Shown: one piece after another, positions 30,391 to 38,917 of the stretch
How positions within the stretch are numbered: position 1 is the first letter of the stretch
How the letters are laid out: each line of letters opens with the position of its first letter
Notes under the pieces: generated by a model
Told to the model about the DNA's origin: nothing
The model's database searches: none
What the model saw: only the letters and a program-made list of their open reading frames with translations
Program-made: the position numbers and the translations under genes
Assembly (NCBI GenBank): GCA_947625915.1
Contig: CANQPX010000004.1
Coordinates: 31,205 to 95,204 of the forward strand
From: an uncultured Clostridia bacterium
GTDB lineage: Bacteria > Bacillota > Clostridia > Oscillospirales > Ruminococcaceae
Reading direction: 5' to 3'
Length of the DNA stretch: 64,000 nucleotides

Positions 30391-30424
30391 CAGAACCCCC
30401 GCGCTTATGGCACGGGGGTTCTGA
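30391..30424 (-). terminator. Terminator-like hairpin downstream of ABC_sub_bind gene, at 5' end of element copy 2
   Basis: AGAACCCCCG...CGGGGGTTCT stem; on minus strand it is followed by ACTGTCAAAAAAC, i.e. no T-run. Confidence 0.65.
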
Positions 30425-30443
30425 TATTCGTGGATTGTAATTA

Positions 30444-31469
30444 TTATTCGTTGCTTGCGTTTGTCGTTACTTTTTCTGCATCTGTGTATGCGTCGGGAAG
30501 TGTTATGCCAAACTGTGAAAGTACGTCTGTATTTACAACGGGAGTGCAGTCGTAGATCTGCTGTACGGGGATATCGCCTGCTTTTTCACCTTTGAGTATG
30601 CGTATGCCGATGTCGCCTGTTGCTTTTCCCAGTGCAACATAATCTATGCTCATTGAAGCAATGCAGCCGTTTGCGACCTGCTCAACTTCCGAGCCGTAAA
30701 CGGGGATATTTGCGGCATTTGCCTGTTCAAGAAGTACGGAAAGGTTGTTTACAACGTTGTTATCGGTGAAGTTGTTTATGCAGTCTACCTGAGGGCAAAG
30801 TGTTGCTGCTGCCTGAGGGATATCTGCAGCGCCCTGAACGCCTTGCTCAACGATCTCAAGCCCCTTAGGCTCGGCGATCTCTTTAAGAGTTGCAAGGTGA
30901 GAAACGGAATTTGCTTCACTTGTTGTATAAAGAACGCCTATCTTCTTAACATCGGGCTGGAGAGCCATGATAAGATCTGTCTGTGCGTCAAAGTCAAGCA
31001 TATCCGCAGTACCTGTGCAGTTTCCGCCGGGAGCTGTCACATCGTCTACCAGACCTGCCGCAACAGGATCCGAAACAGCGCAGAAAACAACGGGTATATC
31101 GGTGTTTGCCGCAGCGGCATATGCGGATATAGCCGCAGGTGTTGCGATGGCAAAGATTATGTCATATTCCTTTGCAGCCATATTCTTGGCGATGGAGTCG
31201 CAAGTCGCGCTGTCCATATTGCCGTCCTGATGGTCGATATCGAGTTTATCGGCAATATCGGACGCTTTGAGAGCTTCTTCGATACCTTGGTCACAGTTAT
31301 CCAGTGAAGGGTGACTTCCGTACTGGATTATGCCGACTTTAAAGCTGTCAGCAGAAGCACTGCCGTTGTCTGCACCGTTATCCGCAGCATCTCCGCCCGA
31401 ACATGATGTGAGAGCTGCAAGAGAAAGTGCCGCAGCGGTCAGAAATGATACTATTTTACTTTTTTTCAT
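30444..31469 (-). CDS. ABC transporter substrate-binding lipoprotein (ABC_sub_bind / TrpX-like)
   Basis: Lipobox LTSCSGG; FKVGIIQYGSHPSLDNCDQGIEEAL..., VPVVFCAVSDPVAAGLV-type motif. Confidence 0.9.
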   Translation of the reverse strand: MKKSKIVSFLTAAALSLAALTSCSGGDAADNGADNGSASADSFKVGIIQYGSHPSLDNCDQGIEEALKASDIADKLDIDHQDGNMDSATCDSIAKNMAAKEYDIIFAIATPAAISAYAAAANTDIPVVFCAVSDPVAAGLVDDVTAPGGNCTGTADMLDFDAQTDLIMALQPDVKKIGVLYTTSEANSVSHLATLKEIAEPKGLEIVEQGVQGAADIPQAAATLCPQVDCINNFTDNNVVNNLSVLLEQANAANIPVYGSEVEQVANGCIASMSIDYVALGKATGDIGIRILKGEKAGDIPVQQIYDCTPVVNTDVLSQFGITLPDAYTDAEKVTTNASNE

Positions 31470-31551
31470 AATGAACTTCCTTTCATTAAAATTGCATTAG
31501 GATTTTGACCTTTTGAATAATATCACTTTACCGCATCGATATCAAGTGATT

Positions 31552-31821
31552 TCAATTAATTTTTTGTGTCGCAAGCATTAACGCAGCCGCTTGTACCGCA
31601 AATATAAACGGCAGACCGAGCATGAAACGCATATGCTTAGTCTTATGCCTTATGATGAGCATAGTTATGTACATTGCCGCAGAACCTCCCGCAAGTGCAA
31701 GCAGGAACAATGTTTTTTCGGGAATTCTCCAAATGCCGTGCTTTGCTCTGTGTTTGTCGGATATCGTGACGGCGCAGGATATTATGCTTATGATAATAAA
31801 ATATATGATAAAAATTTTCAA
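31552..31821 (-). CDS. DUF1294 family membrane protein
   Basis: DKHRAKHGIWRIPEKTLFLLALAGGSAAMYITMLIIRHKTKH pattern. Confidence 0.85.
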   Translation of the reverse strand: MKIFIIYFIIISIISCAVTISDKHRAKHGIWRIPEKTLFLLALAGGSAAMYITMLIIRHKTKHMRFMLGLPFIFAVQAAALMLATQKIN

Positions 31822-31852
31822 ATCGAGGCTCCTTGTTTTTCATAAAAATATT

Positions 31853-31874
31853 CGGCGGCACTGCTGTGCCGCCG
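31853..31874 (-). terminator. Rho-independent terminator of HD-domain gene
   Basis: Minus strand CGGCGGCacagcagtGCCGCCG followed by AATATTTTT. Confidence 0.7.
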
Positions 31875-31895
31875 TAAGGTAAATTATTATTATTA

Positions 31896-32477
31896 TTATT
31901 CCAGAAAATATGACGCTTCCATATCGGCGGTGCTGAGTGCAAACGCCAATGGGAACATTTCCAGTGCTCTGCCGACCTGATTTTTGTCCTCCGTTGAAGA
32001 AAATCCCATATGATATCTTATTGCAAACGCTTCTTCACGGGTCAGCTTCATGAAGCCTGTTATTATGTATACCGATTTTTCACCGTGTCCGTAAGGAAGT
32101 TTATCATCTATCGCATAATAGGGGACTTTCTCCCATACTCCCTGATCGTTTTTTGCATTACGGTAGTCTGTCTTATAGAAATTGATCTTGCATACGTCAT
32201 GCAGCAGCGCGGAGACCGCTACCGATTCATCGGAATAATTCATTTTATAGACTGTTTTTGCCCGCTCACGGGAAAGATAGTCTTTAAGGCAATAATAAAC
32301 GTTAAGGCTGTGTTCGAGGAGCCCGCCTTCGTGCGCGCCGTGGAAGCGCGTACTTGCCGGAGCGGTAAAAAAATCGCTTTTGTCCGACAGCAGATATTCA
32401 AGCATAGCGTCTGCGCCGTCTCTCGTGATGTTGGATTTATAAATGTCGATAAATTCCTGTTTATGATCCATTATCAT
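31896..32477 (-). CDS. HD-domain hydrolase
   Basis: HEGGLLEHSLNVYYCL, SALLHDVCKINFY. Confidence 0.85.
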   Translation of the reverse strand: MIMDHKQEFIDIYKSNITRDGADAMLEYLLSDKSDFFTAPASTRFHGAHEGGLLEHSLNVYYCLKDYLSRERAKTVYKMNYSDESVAVSALLHDVCKINFYKTDYRNAKNDQGVWEKVPYYAIDDKLPYGHGEKSVYIITGFMKLTREEAFAIRYHMGFSSTEDKNQVGRALEMFPLAFALSTADMEASYFLE

Positions 32478-34942
32478 TCACCTTTCACAAGATCGTAATA
32501 GCTTTTTACGGTGATCTTCTTTTCAAGATCGCTTGCCGTAAAATTCGCGGGAACAGCAGATCTGTTCACAAGTATGGAATGTATCTGACCGTGCAGATCG
32601 AACCAGTTATCCTTGAACGGACATTCAAATTCGTCAATATCAAGGAAAACTCCTTTTGCAAAATTTTTGCTCGTTACCGAAAATCTGTACAGATCTCCGA
32701 GCAGATCCGCTTTTACCGTTATTTCCGGTTCGAGAAAACGGAATTCCTTCGGCTTTACGAGCATACAAGTTCCTCCTGATATCACCGTGTTGCTGCGTAC
32801 AAGGGAATATTCTATGTAATGGTTCCTGCAAAGCTCCTTATCGTTGGGATCGAGTTTTGTGAGTTCCGGAGTAAGTTCGATAAGGTCTTCCGCTGTCATC
32901 GGCGGAACGGTGATATCCACCGAACCGTGAGCGATAACGGTAGTATCATTTTTGCGTACTCTCCATCGTATGCTGCCGACAAATTCTTCATCGGTCTCGT
33001 TGGATACATTCACAATGATCTTTTCCTTATCGCTGTCATCGACAGAACACAATATCGGCGCATAAAATCTTTTTGCGTAGTAGTGCAAGGCTTTCCAGCG
33101 TCCGAAATAGTCTATGGACGACCATGATATGGTGGGGTTGCTGTCGTTTACCTGCCAGTACAGCGCGCCCATGCACCTGCCTCTGTTGCGGCGAAGGTGT
33201 TCAACGCATATTCGCAGGGCTTCCGCCTGAACTAATTGAGTGGCATAAATAAGGTTTTCAAAAGAATACGGATAATGCACCGTCTGAGCAAGGTAATAAA
33301 GGAGCTTTTCATTTCCCGCTTCGCATTTATGATGTGCTTCCATAACGGGAGACATAAGGTTAAGATCGTCTTTTGACGCAAAGCTGCGTATGGACTTTAT
33401 GCTTGGCAGCGATTCAAACCCGAACTCGGAGCAGAAGCGGAATTTGTAATTCCTGAAATCAGAGAGCGGGCGGAAATTATGCCATACCGCCCAATAGTGA
33501 GTATCGCCTTTATTTTCTGAACTCGGGTCGGAAAATCCTCCGCCCGATGACGGAGACGACGGGTGGTAATATCTTTGAGGGTCATAATGTTTTATGACAT
33601 TAGGGGCTAATTTTTCAAATATCCTTAAATAGCTGTCTTTCTGTTTGTCCGTGACGGGGATCCCCCAATACATTATTGCGGATTCTATTTCGTTATTTCC
33701 GCACCACATGGCAAGAGAAGCGTGGTTCCGCAGGCGTTTTACGTTGTCGATGAATTCCTGACGGATATTTTTTGAAAAGTCGGTATCCGCGTTGTATACC
33801 GCGCAGGCGAAAGCAAGATCCTGCCATACGAGAAGTCCGAGCCTGTCGCAGATATCATAGAACCAATCGTCGGGATAGAAACCTCCTCCCCAGACGCGGA
33901 TCATATTATAATTTGCCGACGCGCAGCTTTCGAGAAGCTGTTTTGTGCGTTCGAGGGAACGGTTCGGCAGGATATTGTCCTCGGGGATATAGTTTGCGCC
34001 CATCGCGAAAATTTTTGTACCGTTTACTTTGAAGCAGAATTCCGAACCGTCGCGGTCGGGCAGGCGGCTGACTTCTATAGTTCTTAGACCTACATTGAAT
34101 TCTTTGATATCCACGGGTTCGCCTTTGCTGTAGAGCATGACTTTTATCATATAAAGGTTCTGCTTTCCGTGTCCGCGCACGTTCCAGAGCATGGGCGAAG
34201 TTATCATACATTCATTGGAAACGGTATCTCCGCTGCATTTCACAGACATAAGCGCATCATCGCCGTTAGGGGAAGTTATATTTATATCCAGCTTCAGATC
34301 ATCGGAAGATATATCCGAAAGTTTTGTTTCAAAATTAAGGCGTACATTTCCGCCGTAATGGTGTTGGGTCACATATATCGAGTCGATCCTTGCGCCTTTG
34401 ATGCATACAAGTTCGACATCACGCCATATGCCCATATCCGGAAGAGCGGGTCCCCAGTCCCAGCCGAACATATAATGCGCTTTCCGTATATGCGGGAAAC
34501 CGGGCAAAGTTGAATTTACGCCCCAGAGCGGATCCTGTTCTTGTTTTTCGGCGATATATCTTAACGGTGAGAATATTTTCAGTATAACGCTGTTGGTGCC
34601 TGATTTGATCTTATCAGTAACATCGAACTCATATATGCGGTGCATATTTTCCGTTGAGCCGATAAGTTCGCCGTTGAAATACACATCGGAAAGCGTATCC
34701 ACGCCGTTGAACCTGAGAAGGAATTTTTCATATGCGGCAAGGCTTTCATCGACTTCAAATCTATGCTCAAAAACATGATCCGATCCCGAGATCTCCAGAG
34801 CGCCGTACTGATTTTCGCCGTAATACGGATCGGGGATCTTTTTATTTTTCATAAGAACGCTGTAGACGGAAACGGGGAGATCGGCGGACAAGCTTTCATT
34901 TCCGCCGACGCGGTATATGCTCCAGTTTTTGTTTAATTTCAT
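32474..34942 (-). CDS. Glycoside hydrolase family 2, beta-mannosidase-like
   Basis: GWDWGPALPDMGIWRDVELV, IRVWGGGFYPDDWFYDICDRLGLLVWQDLAFAC, MWCGNNEIESAI, FCSEFGFESLPS. Confidence 0.94.
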   Translation of the reverse strand: MKLNKNWSIYRVGGNESLSADLPVSVYSVLMKNKKIPDPYYGENQYGALEISGSDHVFEHRFEVDESLAAYEKFLLRFNGVDTLSDVYFNGELIGSTENMHRIYEFDVTDKIKSGTNSVILKIFSPLRYIAEKQEQDPLWGVNSTLPGFPHIRKAHYMFGWDWGPALPDMGIWRDVELVCIKGARIDSIYVTQHHYGGNVRLNFETKLSDISSDDLKLDINITSPNGDDALMSVKCSGDTVSNECMITSPMLWNVRGHGKQNLYMIKVMLYSKGEPVDIKEFNVGLRTIEVSRLPDRDGSEFCFKVNGTKIFAMGANYIPEDNILPNRSLERTKQLLESCASANYNMIRVWGGGFYPDDWFYDICDRLGLLVWQDLAFACAVYNADTDFSKNIRQEFIDNVKRLRNHASLAMWCGNNEIESAIMYWGIPVTDKQKDSYLRIFEKLAPNVIKHYDPQRYYHPSSPSSGGGFSDPSSENKGDTHYWAVWHNFRPLSDFRNYKFRFCSEFGFESLPSIKSIRSFASKDDLNLMSPVMEAHHKCEAGNEKLLYYLAQTVHYPYSFENLIYATQLVQAEALRICVEHLRRNRGRCMGALYWQVNDSNPTISWSSIDYFGRWKALHYYAKRFYAPILCSVDDSDKEKIIVNVSNETDEEFVGSIRWRVRKNDTTVIAHGSVDITVPPMTAEDLIELTPELTKLDPNDKELCRNHYIEYSLVRSNTVISGGTCMLVKPKEFRFLEPEITVKADLLGDLYRFSVTSKNFAKGVFLDIDEFECPFKDNWFDLHGQIHSILVNRSAVPANFTASDLEKKITVKSYYDLVKGE

Positions 34943-35032
34943 TATCATTTCGGTGAGCCTCCTTATGACGGTGGTTTTATTGAACTGATTAAAGTATAAA
35001 CCTTTTGACCGATTTTGTCAATAACATTTCGC

Positions 35033-35530
35033 TCATCTGTTATCTATTTTTTCGGGATAAAGGTCGTGATGCACAAGGCGTTCAACGGCAACTTTTTCCC
35101 ACATTGTGCCTTTTTTTCCGTAATTGCAGTACGGGTCGATGGAGATCCCGCCGCGTGGGGTAAATTTCCCCCAGACTTCGATATATTTCGGATCCATTAA
35201 TTTTATAAGATCCTTCATGATAATATTTACGCAGTCCTCGTGGAAATCCCCGTGGTTCCTGAAACTGTAAAGATAAAGTTTAAGAGATTTGCTTTCCACC
35301 ATTTTTACATCGGGAACGTATGAAATATAAATTGCGGCAAAATCAGGCTGACCTGTTATCGGGCAAAGACTCGTAAATTCGGGACAGTTGAATTTTACGA
35401 AATAATCGTTATCCTGATGTTTATTTACGAAAGTTTCGAGGACTTCGGGAGCATAATCATCGGGATATTTTGTTTTCCGGTTCCCTAACAATGTTATCCC
35501 CGCTGTTTCCTGTTCTGTTCTTCCTGACAT
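35033..35530 (-). CDS. queF: NADPH-dependent 7-cyano-7-deazaguanine reductase
   Basis: [47 protein letters not shown]. Confidence 0.96.
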   Translation of the reverse strand: MSGRTEQETAGITLLGNRKTKYPDDYAPEVLETFVNKHQDNDYFVKFNCPEFTSLCPITGQPDFAAIYISYVPDVKMVESKSLKLYLYSFRNHGDFHEDCVNIIMKDLIKLMDPKYIEVWGKFTPRGGISIDPYCNYGKKGTMWEKVAVERLVHHDLYPEKIDNR

Positions 35531-35560
35531 AAATAATTTCTCCTTTTAATTATCTTGATC

Positions 35561-36277
35561 TCAAAGCTGCCAGTTTTCGGGATCCTCGTCATATTTTATG
35601 ACAAGTATATCTGCAAGCTCCGTATAGCTTTTTCTGCCGAGACCGTGTATATTTTTTATTTTTTCCGAGCCTGCGGCAATGATCTCTTTTATATTGCCGT
35701 AGCCTGCGTTTTGCAAAGTATTATAAAGCCTTGACGAAAAGCCTGCTTCTTCTATGGGAACGGAAGGGATCTCCCGTTCATCTTCATCCGGATCATTGAA
35801 AAAAACATTTTCCGAAATAATTTTTTCCAGATCGAAATTACATTGTGAAGCCGCCTGCAGACCGTCTGCATATCCCGCGCTGTAGCCTTCTTTCAGACCT
35901 GTTTCGTAACCGTCGGAATAAGCGTCCTGATGCCCGATGCCGTAACCGTCGTTAAATCCGAGAGTATAACCTTTGATATTATCTTTTTCCTGTTTTGCGG
36001 AATTATATTTGATAAATTGCTCGGATATCTTTATTTGCTCACAAATTTCTTTTTTGACCTTTTTTATATATTTTTGTGCAATAAGATATCTTTTTGAAAT
36101 ATCTTCGATAGCTGCATTTGTGAAATAACATTCCTTGAATAATTTTATTTTCAAATTTTTTTCGGGAATTTCAAGATAATTTAAAATGCTTTGTATCAAA
36201 GGCAAAAAATCTTCGGGAATATTTTTTGCTGTTCCCATACCGAGATCGGACATCAGCAATTTAACACCGTCCTGCAT
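35561..36277 (-). CDS. Hypothetical protein with Gly/Tyr-rich repeat and C-terminal RpoA-CTD-like helix-hairpin-helix
   Basis: GYTLGFNDGYGIGHQDAYSDGYETGLKEGYSAGYADG repeats; AGYGNIKEIIAAGSEKIKNIHGLGRKSYTELADIL. Confidence 0.75.
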   Translation of the reverse strand: MQDGVKLLMSDLGMGTAKNIPEDFLPLIQSILNYLEIPEKNLKIKLFKECYFTNAAIEDISKRYLIAQKYIKKVKKEICEQIKISEQFIKYNSAKQEKDNIKGYTLGFNDGYGIGHQDAYSDGYETGLKEGYSAGYADGLQAASQCNFDLEKIISENVFFNDPDEDEREIPSVPIEEAGFSSRLYNTLQNAGYGNIKEIIAAGSEKIKNIHGLGRKSYTELADILVIKYDEDPENWQL

Positions 36278-36291
36278 AAGATCAGACTCCT

Positions 36292-36972
36292 TTAATATTT
36301 CAGCGGATCCTGTACACCGTTCGCTTCAAAAGCGGCGATCCTGTCGCGGCAGGTGCCGCAGGTGCCGCAGGGTCTTTCTCCGCCTTCATAGCAGCTCCAT
36401 GTGAGTTCATACGGAACGCCGAGTTCCAGACCTGTTTTAACGACCTGTGCTTTTGTCATGCCGACGAAGGGGGCTTCTATTTTAACTTGTTTTCCGCTTC
36501 CGAGCCAAACTGCGGTATTCATTGCGTTATTGAATTCTGCCGAACAGTCGGGATAAGCATTTCCCGCGGCGTCGTCCGCGTGTGCGCCGTAGAAAATTAT
36601 CCCGCAGCCTTTGGAGATCGCAACGCTTGCCGCTGCGGAAATAAACAATCCGTTACGGAACGGAACGTAAGTTGAGACAGGCGCGCCGTTTGTTTTTTCA
36701 AGCTGTTCGGCGTAGCTTTCGTGCGGGATATCCGTATCCGAGCGGGAAAGCAGCGAACAGTCGCTGAGATCGAAAATCAGGCTCAGATCGAGTTTTATAT
36801 GTTCGGTCTTATAGAATCCCGCAACGGCATCTGCGGCGGAAATTTCCTTATCATGTTTCTGACCGTAAAATATAGAAAGAGCGGTAACATTTTCCGCGCC
36901 GTATTTTTTTACTGCCATTGCAAGGCAGGTGGAACTGTCCACTCCGCCGCTGAATAAAACAAGTGCTTTCAT
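36292..36972 (-). CDS. queC: 7-cyano-7-deazaguanine synthase
   Basis: LVLFSGGVDSSTCLA, Zn-binding CYEGGERPCGTCGTCRDR. Confidence 0.96.
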   Translation of the reverse strand: MKALVLFSGGVDSSTCLAMAVKKYGAENVTALSIFYGQKHDKEISAADAVAGFYKTEHIKLDLSLIFDLSDCSLLSRSDTDIPHESYAEQLEKTNGAPVSTYVPFRNGLFISAAASVAISKGCGIIFYGAHADDAAGNAYPDCSAEFNNAMNTAVWLGSGKQVKIEAPFVGMTKAQVVKTGLELGVPYELTWSCYEGGERPCGTCGTCRDRIAAFEANGVQDPLKY

Positions 36973-37096
36973 AATTAAAACCTCACTTTAAAAGAGTTGA
37001 GAGCTAAGAGTTGAGATTTGAGATAAATAAGTAATTTTTTGCGTAATTATAATTAAAAAAATAAAATACAATTGAAAAATTAAAATAAAAAATTAT

Positions 37097-37681
37097 TTAT
37101 TTGATCTGAAAATATAATTTATCACGCAGATCGCTGTCCGTTTCAAAACGCCCTCTCAGCGTGGAAGTGACCGTCTTTGCAGATGATCTTTTTATGCCGC
37201 GCGCAGTCATGCAGCTGTGATACGCTTCAATAAATACCGCCACATCTTCCGACCCTGAAGCAAGCCCGATTATTTCCGCAATATCCGCTCCCAAACGTTC
37301 TTGGAGCTGTAAACGCTTTGCCGCCATGTCCGCAATACGCGCGATCTTTGAAAGTCCCAGAACTTTTCCTTTCGGAATATACGCGGCGGTAACTTTCATA
37401 TCATACATCAGCGCAAGATGATGTTCACAATATGAAAAAACATCTATATCCTTTACAATAACGATATCATCTTTTCCGTGAGAAATGCCGTCCTCAAAAG
37501 ATTTATTGAACATTTCCGCGATCTCTGCGTTGGTGTAGTTCATGCCCTCGAAAACTTCACCGTACATTTTTGCGACCCTTGCGGGAGTTTCCCGCAAGCC
37601 CTCACGGTCAGGATCGTCGCCTAAAGCGATCAATATCCCTCTGATGTGTTTTTCGATCTCAGCATAATTTATTTTATCCAA
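37097..37681 (-). CDS. folE: GTP cyclohydrolase I
   Basis: [57 protein letters not shown]. Confidence 0.96.
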   Translation of the reverse strand: MDKINYAEIEKHIRGILIALGDDPDREGLRETPARVAKMYGEVFEGMNYTNAEIAEMFNKSFEDGISHGKDDIVIVKDIDVFSYCEHHLALMYDMKVTAAYIPKGKVLGLSKIARIADMAAKRLQLQERLGADIAEIIGLASGSEDVAVFIEAYHSCMTARGIKRSSAKTVTSTLRGRFETDSDLRDKLYFQIK

Positions 37682-37683
37682 TT

Positions 37684-38361
37684 TTACACACCTCTTTTAT
37701 TCGGATCCCATATTATTTTATGTAACTGCAATTGCAAATTTACTCCGTTCAGATTTTTTTCAAGCATAAAATTTACCATTTCTTCGGGAATTATTTTCCC
37801 GAACACGGGACTTAAATAAACGTGACATTTTTTCGTAAGATCGTATTCCGAAATTATTTCAGAAGCTTTTTCAAGATCGGAAATATTTCCCGCAACAAAT
37901 TTTACGGTATCTTTTTTTTCGAGAAATTTATAATTTTCCATACGCATGGATCTTTCCATTCCGCTTGACGGCAATTTATAGTCAAGAGTAATTGCGGGGC
38001 GAACGGGGGAAATTTTTGCCGCTTCGGAAATATCCGCCGCGCCGTTTGTTTCGATCTCAACATTGAAATTATTTTCGCACAATAATTTCAAAAGCGGGAT
38101 TATCTCTTTTTGTATAAGCGGTTCTCCGCCTGTAACTGTAATATTTTTAATTCCCGAATTTTTTGCGGCTCCGAGAATTTTTTCGGCGGTCATCGGGATA
38201 AAAGCCGCATTTTTTTCATTTGCCCACTTTGTGTCGCAATAGGAACAATTTAAATTGCAGCCCGTAAACCTTATAAAAAATGCAAGCTGCCCTGCTTTTG
38301 TCCCTTCGCCGTTTATGCTTGAAAAAGTTTCGGCAATATTATATTCGTGCATAAAATTCAT
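37684..38361 (-). CDS. queE: 7-carboxy-7-deazaguanine synthase (radical SAM)
   Basis: [43 protein letters not shown]. Confidence 0.95.
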   Translation of the reverse strand: MNFMHEYNIAETFSSINGEGTKAGQLAFFIRFTGCNLNCSYCDTKWANEKNAAFIPMTAEKILGAAKNSGIKNITVTGGEPLIQKEIIPLLKLLCENNFNVEIETNGAADISEAAKISPVRPAITLDYKLPSSGMERSMRMENYKFLEKKDTVKFVAGNISDLEKASEIISEYDLTKKCHVYLSPVFGKIIPEEMVNFMLEKNLNGVNLQLQLHKIIWDPNKRGV

Positions 38362-38780
38362 TCCTTTGTACAGCTTGCGCAGTTATTCGGCGTTTCATAA
38401 ACGGTAACGCATTTAACGGCATATCCCATTTCGGAAAGACGATCGTAAAAATATTCCGCAAAATTTTCCGCAGTGGGACGGAAATCCACTTCGATCAAAT
38501 GGAAATTTTCACTTTTCAGTGCGGAGACCGTTTCTTTTTTCAGTGAATTTTTTTCGTAGATGAACGCATGATCGAAGCTGTCCGCAAGCGTTTTCAGATC
38601 TTTTTTTATATCCCCGAAATCAGTTACCATTCCGCGGAGCTGACCGCTTTCGTGAAGTTTCGGGGAACTTATTTCCGCCGATATGATCCAACGGTGTCCG
38701 TGAAGGGAACTGCATTTTCCGCTGTAGCCCGAAAGAAAATGCGCGCTGTCAAAAGCTGCTTCCGTTTTTAATGTATACAT
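38358..38780 (-). CDS. queD: 6-carboxytetrahydropterin synthase
   Basis: FDSAHFLSGYSGKCSSLHGHRW, DFGDIKKDLKTLADSFDHAF. Confidence 0.94.
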   Translation of the reverse strand: MYTLKTEAAFDSAHFLSGYSGKCSSLHGHRWIISAEISSPKLHESGQLRGMVTDFGDIKKDLKTLADSFDHAFIYEKNSLKKETVSALKSENFHLIEVDFRPTAENFAEYFYDRLSEMGYAVKCVTVYETPNNCASCTKE

Positions 38781-38804
38781 GATAAAATTTCATCTCCAAA
38801 ATCA

Positions 38805-38833
38805 AAAACGGGTGTGAAGAGACTCCACACCCG
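38805..38833 (-). terminator. Intrinsic terminator in queD leader
   Basis: Minus strand CGGGTGTGgagtctctTCACACCCGTTTTTG. Confidence 0.85.
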
Positions 38834-38888
38834 ATGTAAGTCCCGGTTTTAATTCGCAGGAGGGTACAAATGAACTGCGTTTAACCGG
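38834..38888 (-). ncRNA. Candidate preQ1-type riboswitch aptamer in queD-queE-folE leader
   Basis: Minus strand CCGGTTAAACGCAGTTCATTTGTACCCTCCTGCGAATTAAAACCGGGACTTACAT: stem CGCAG/CTGCG, A-rich tail, possible pseudoknot; followed by terminator and queuosine genes. Confidence 0.65.
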
Positions 38889-38917
38889 ATTATATCATAC
38901 ATTTTGCTCGTTGTCAA
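38889..38917 (-). promoter_or_regulatory. Sigma70-type promoter of queuosine operon
   Basis: Minus strand TTGACA-17 bp-TATAAT, both boxes match consensus. Confidence 0.85.

Noticed and set aside
36973-37096. AT-rich gap with GAGTTGAGAGCTAAGAGTTGAGATTTGAGAT quasi-repeats between queC and folE
   Set aside because: Short imperfect repeat only; not enough for a repeat family or promoter claim.
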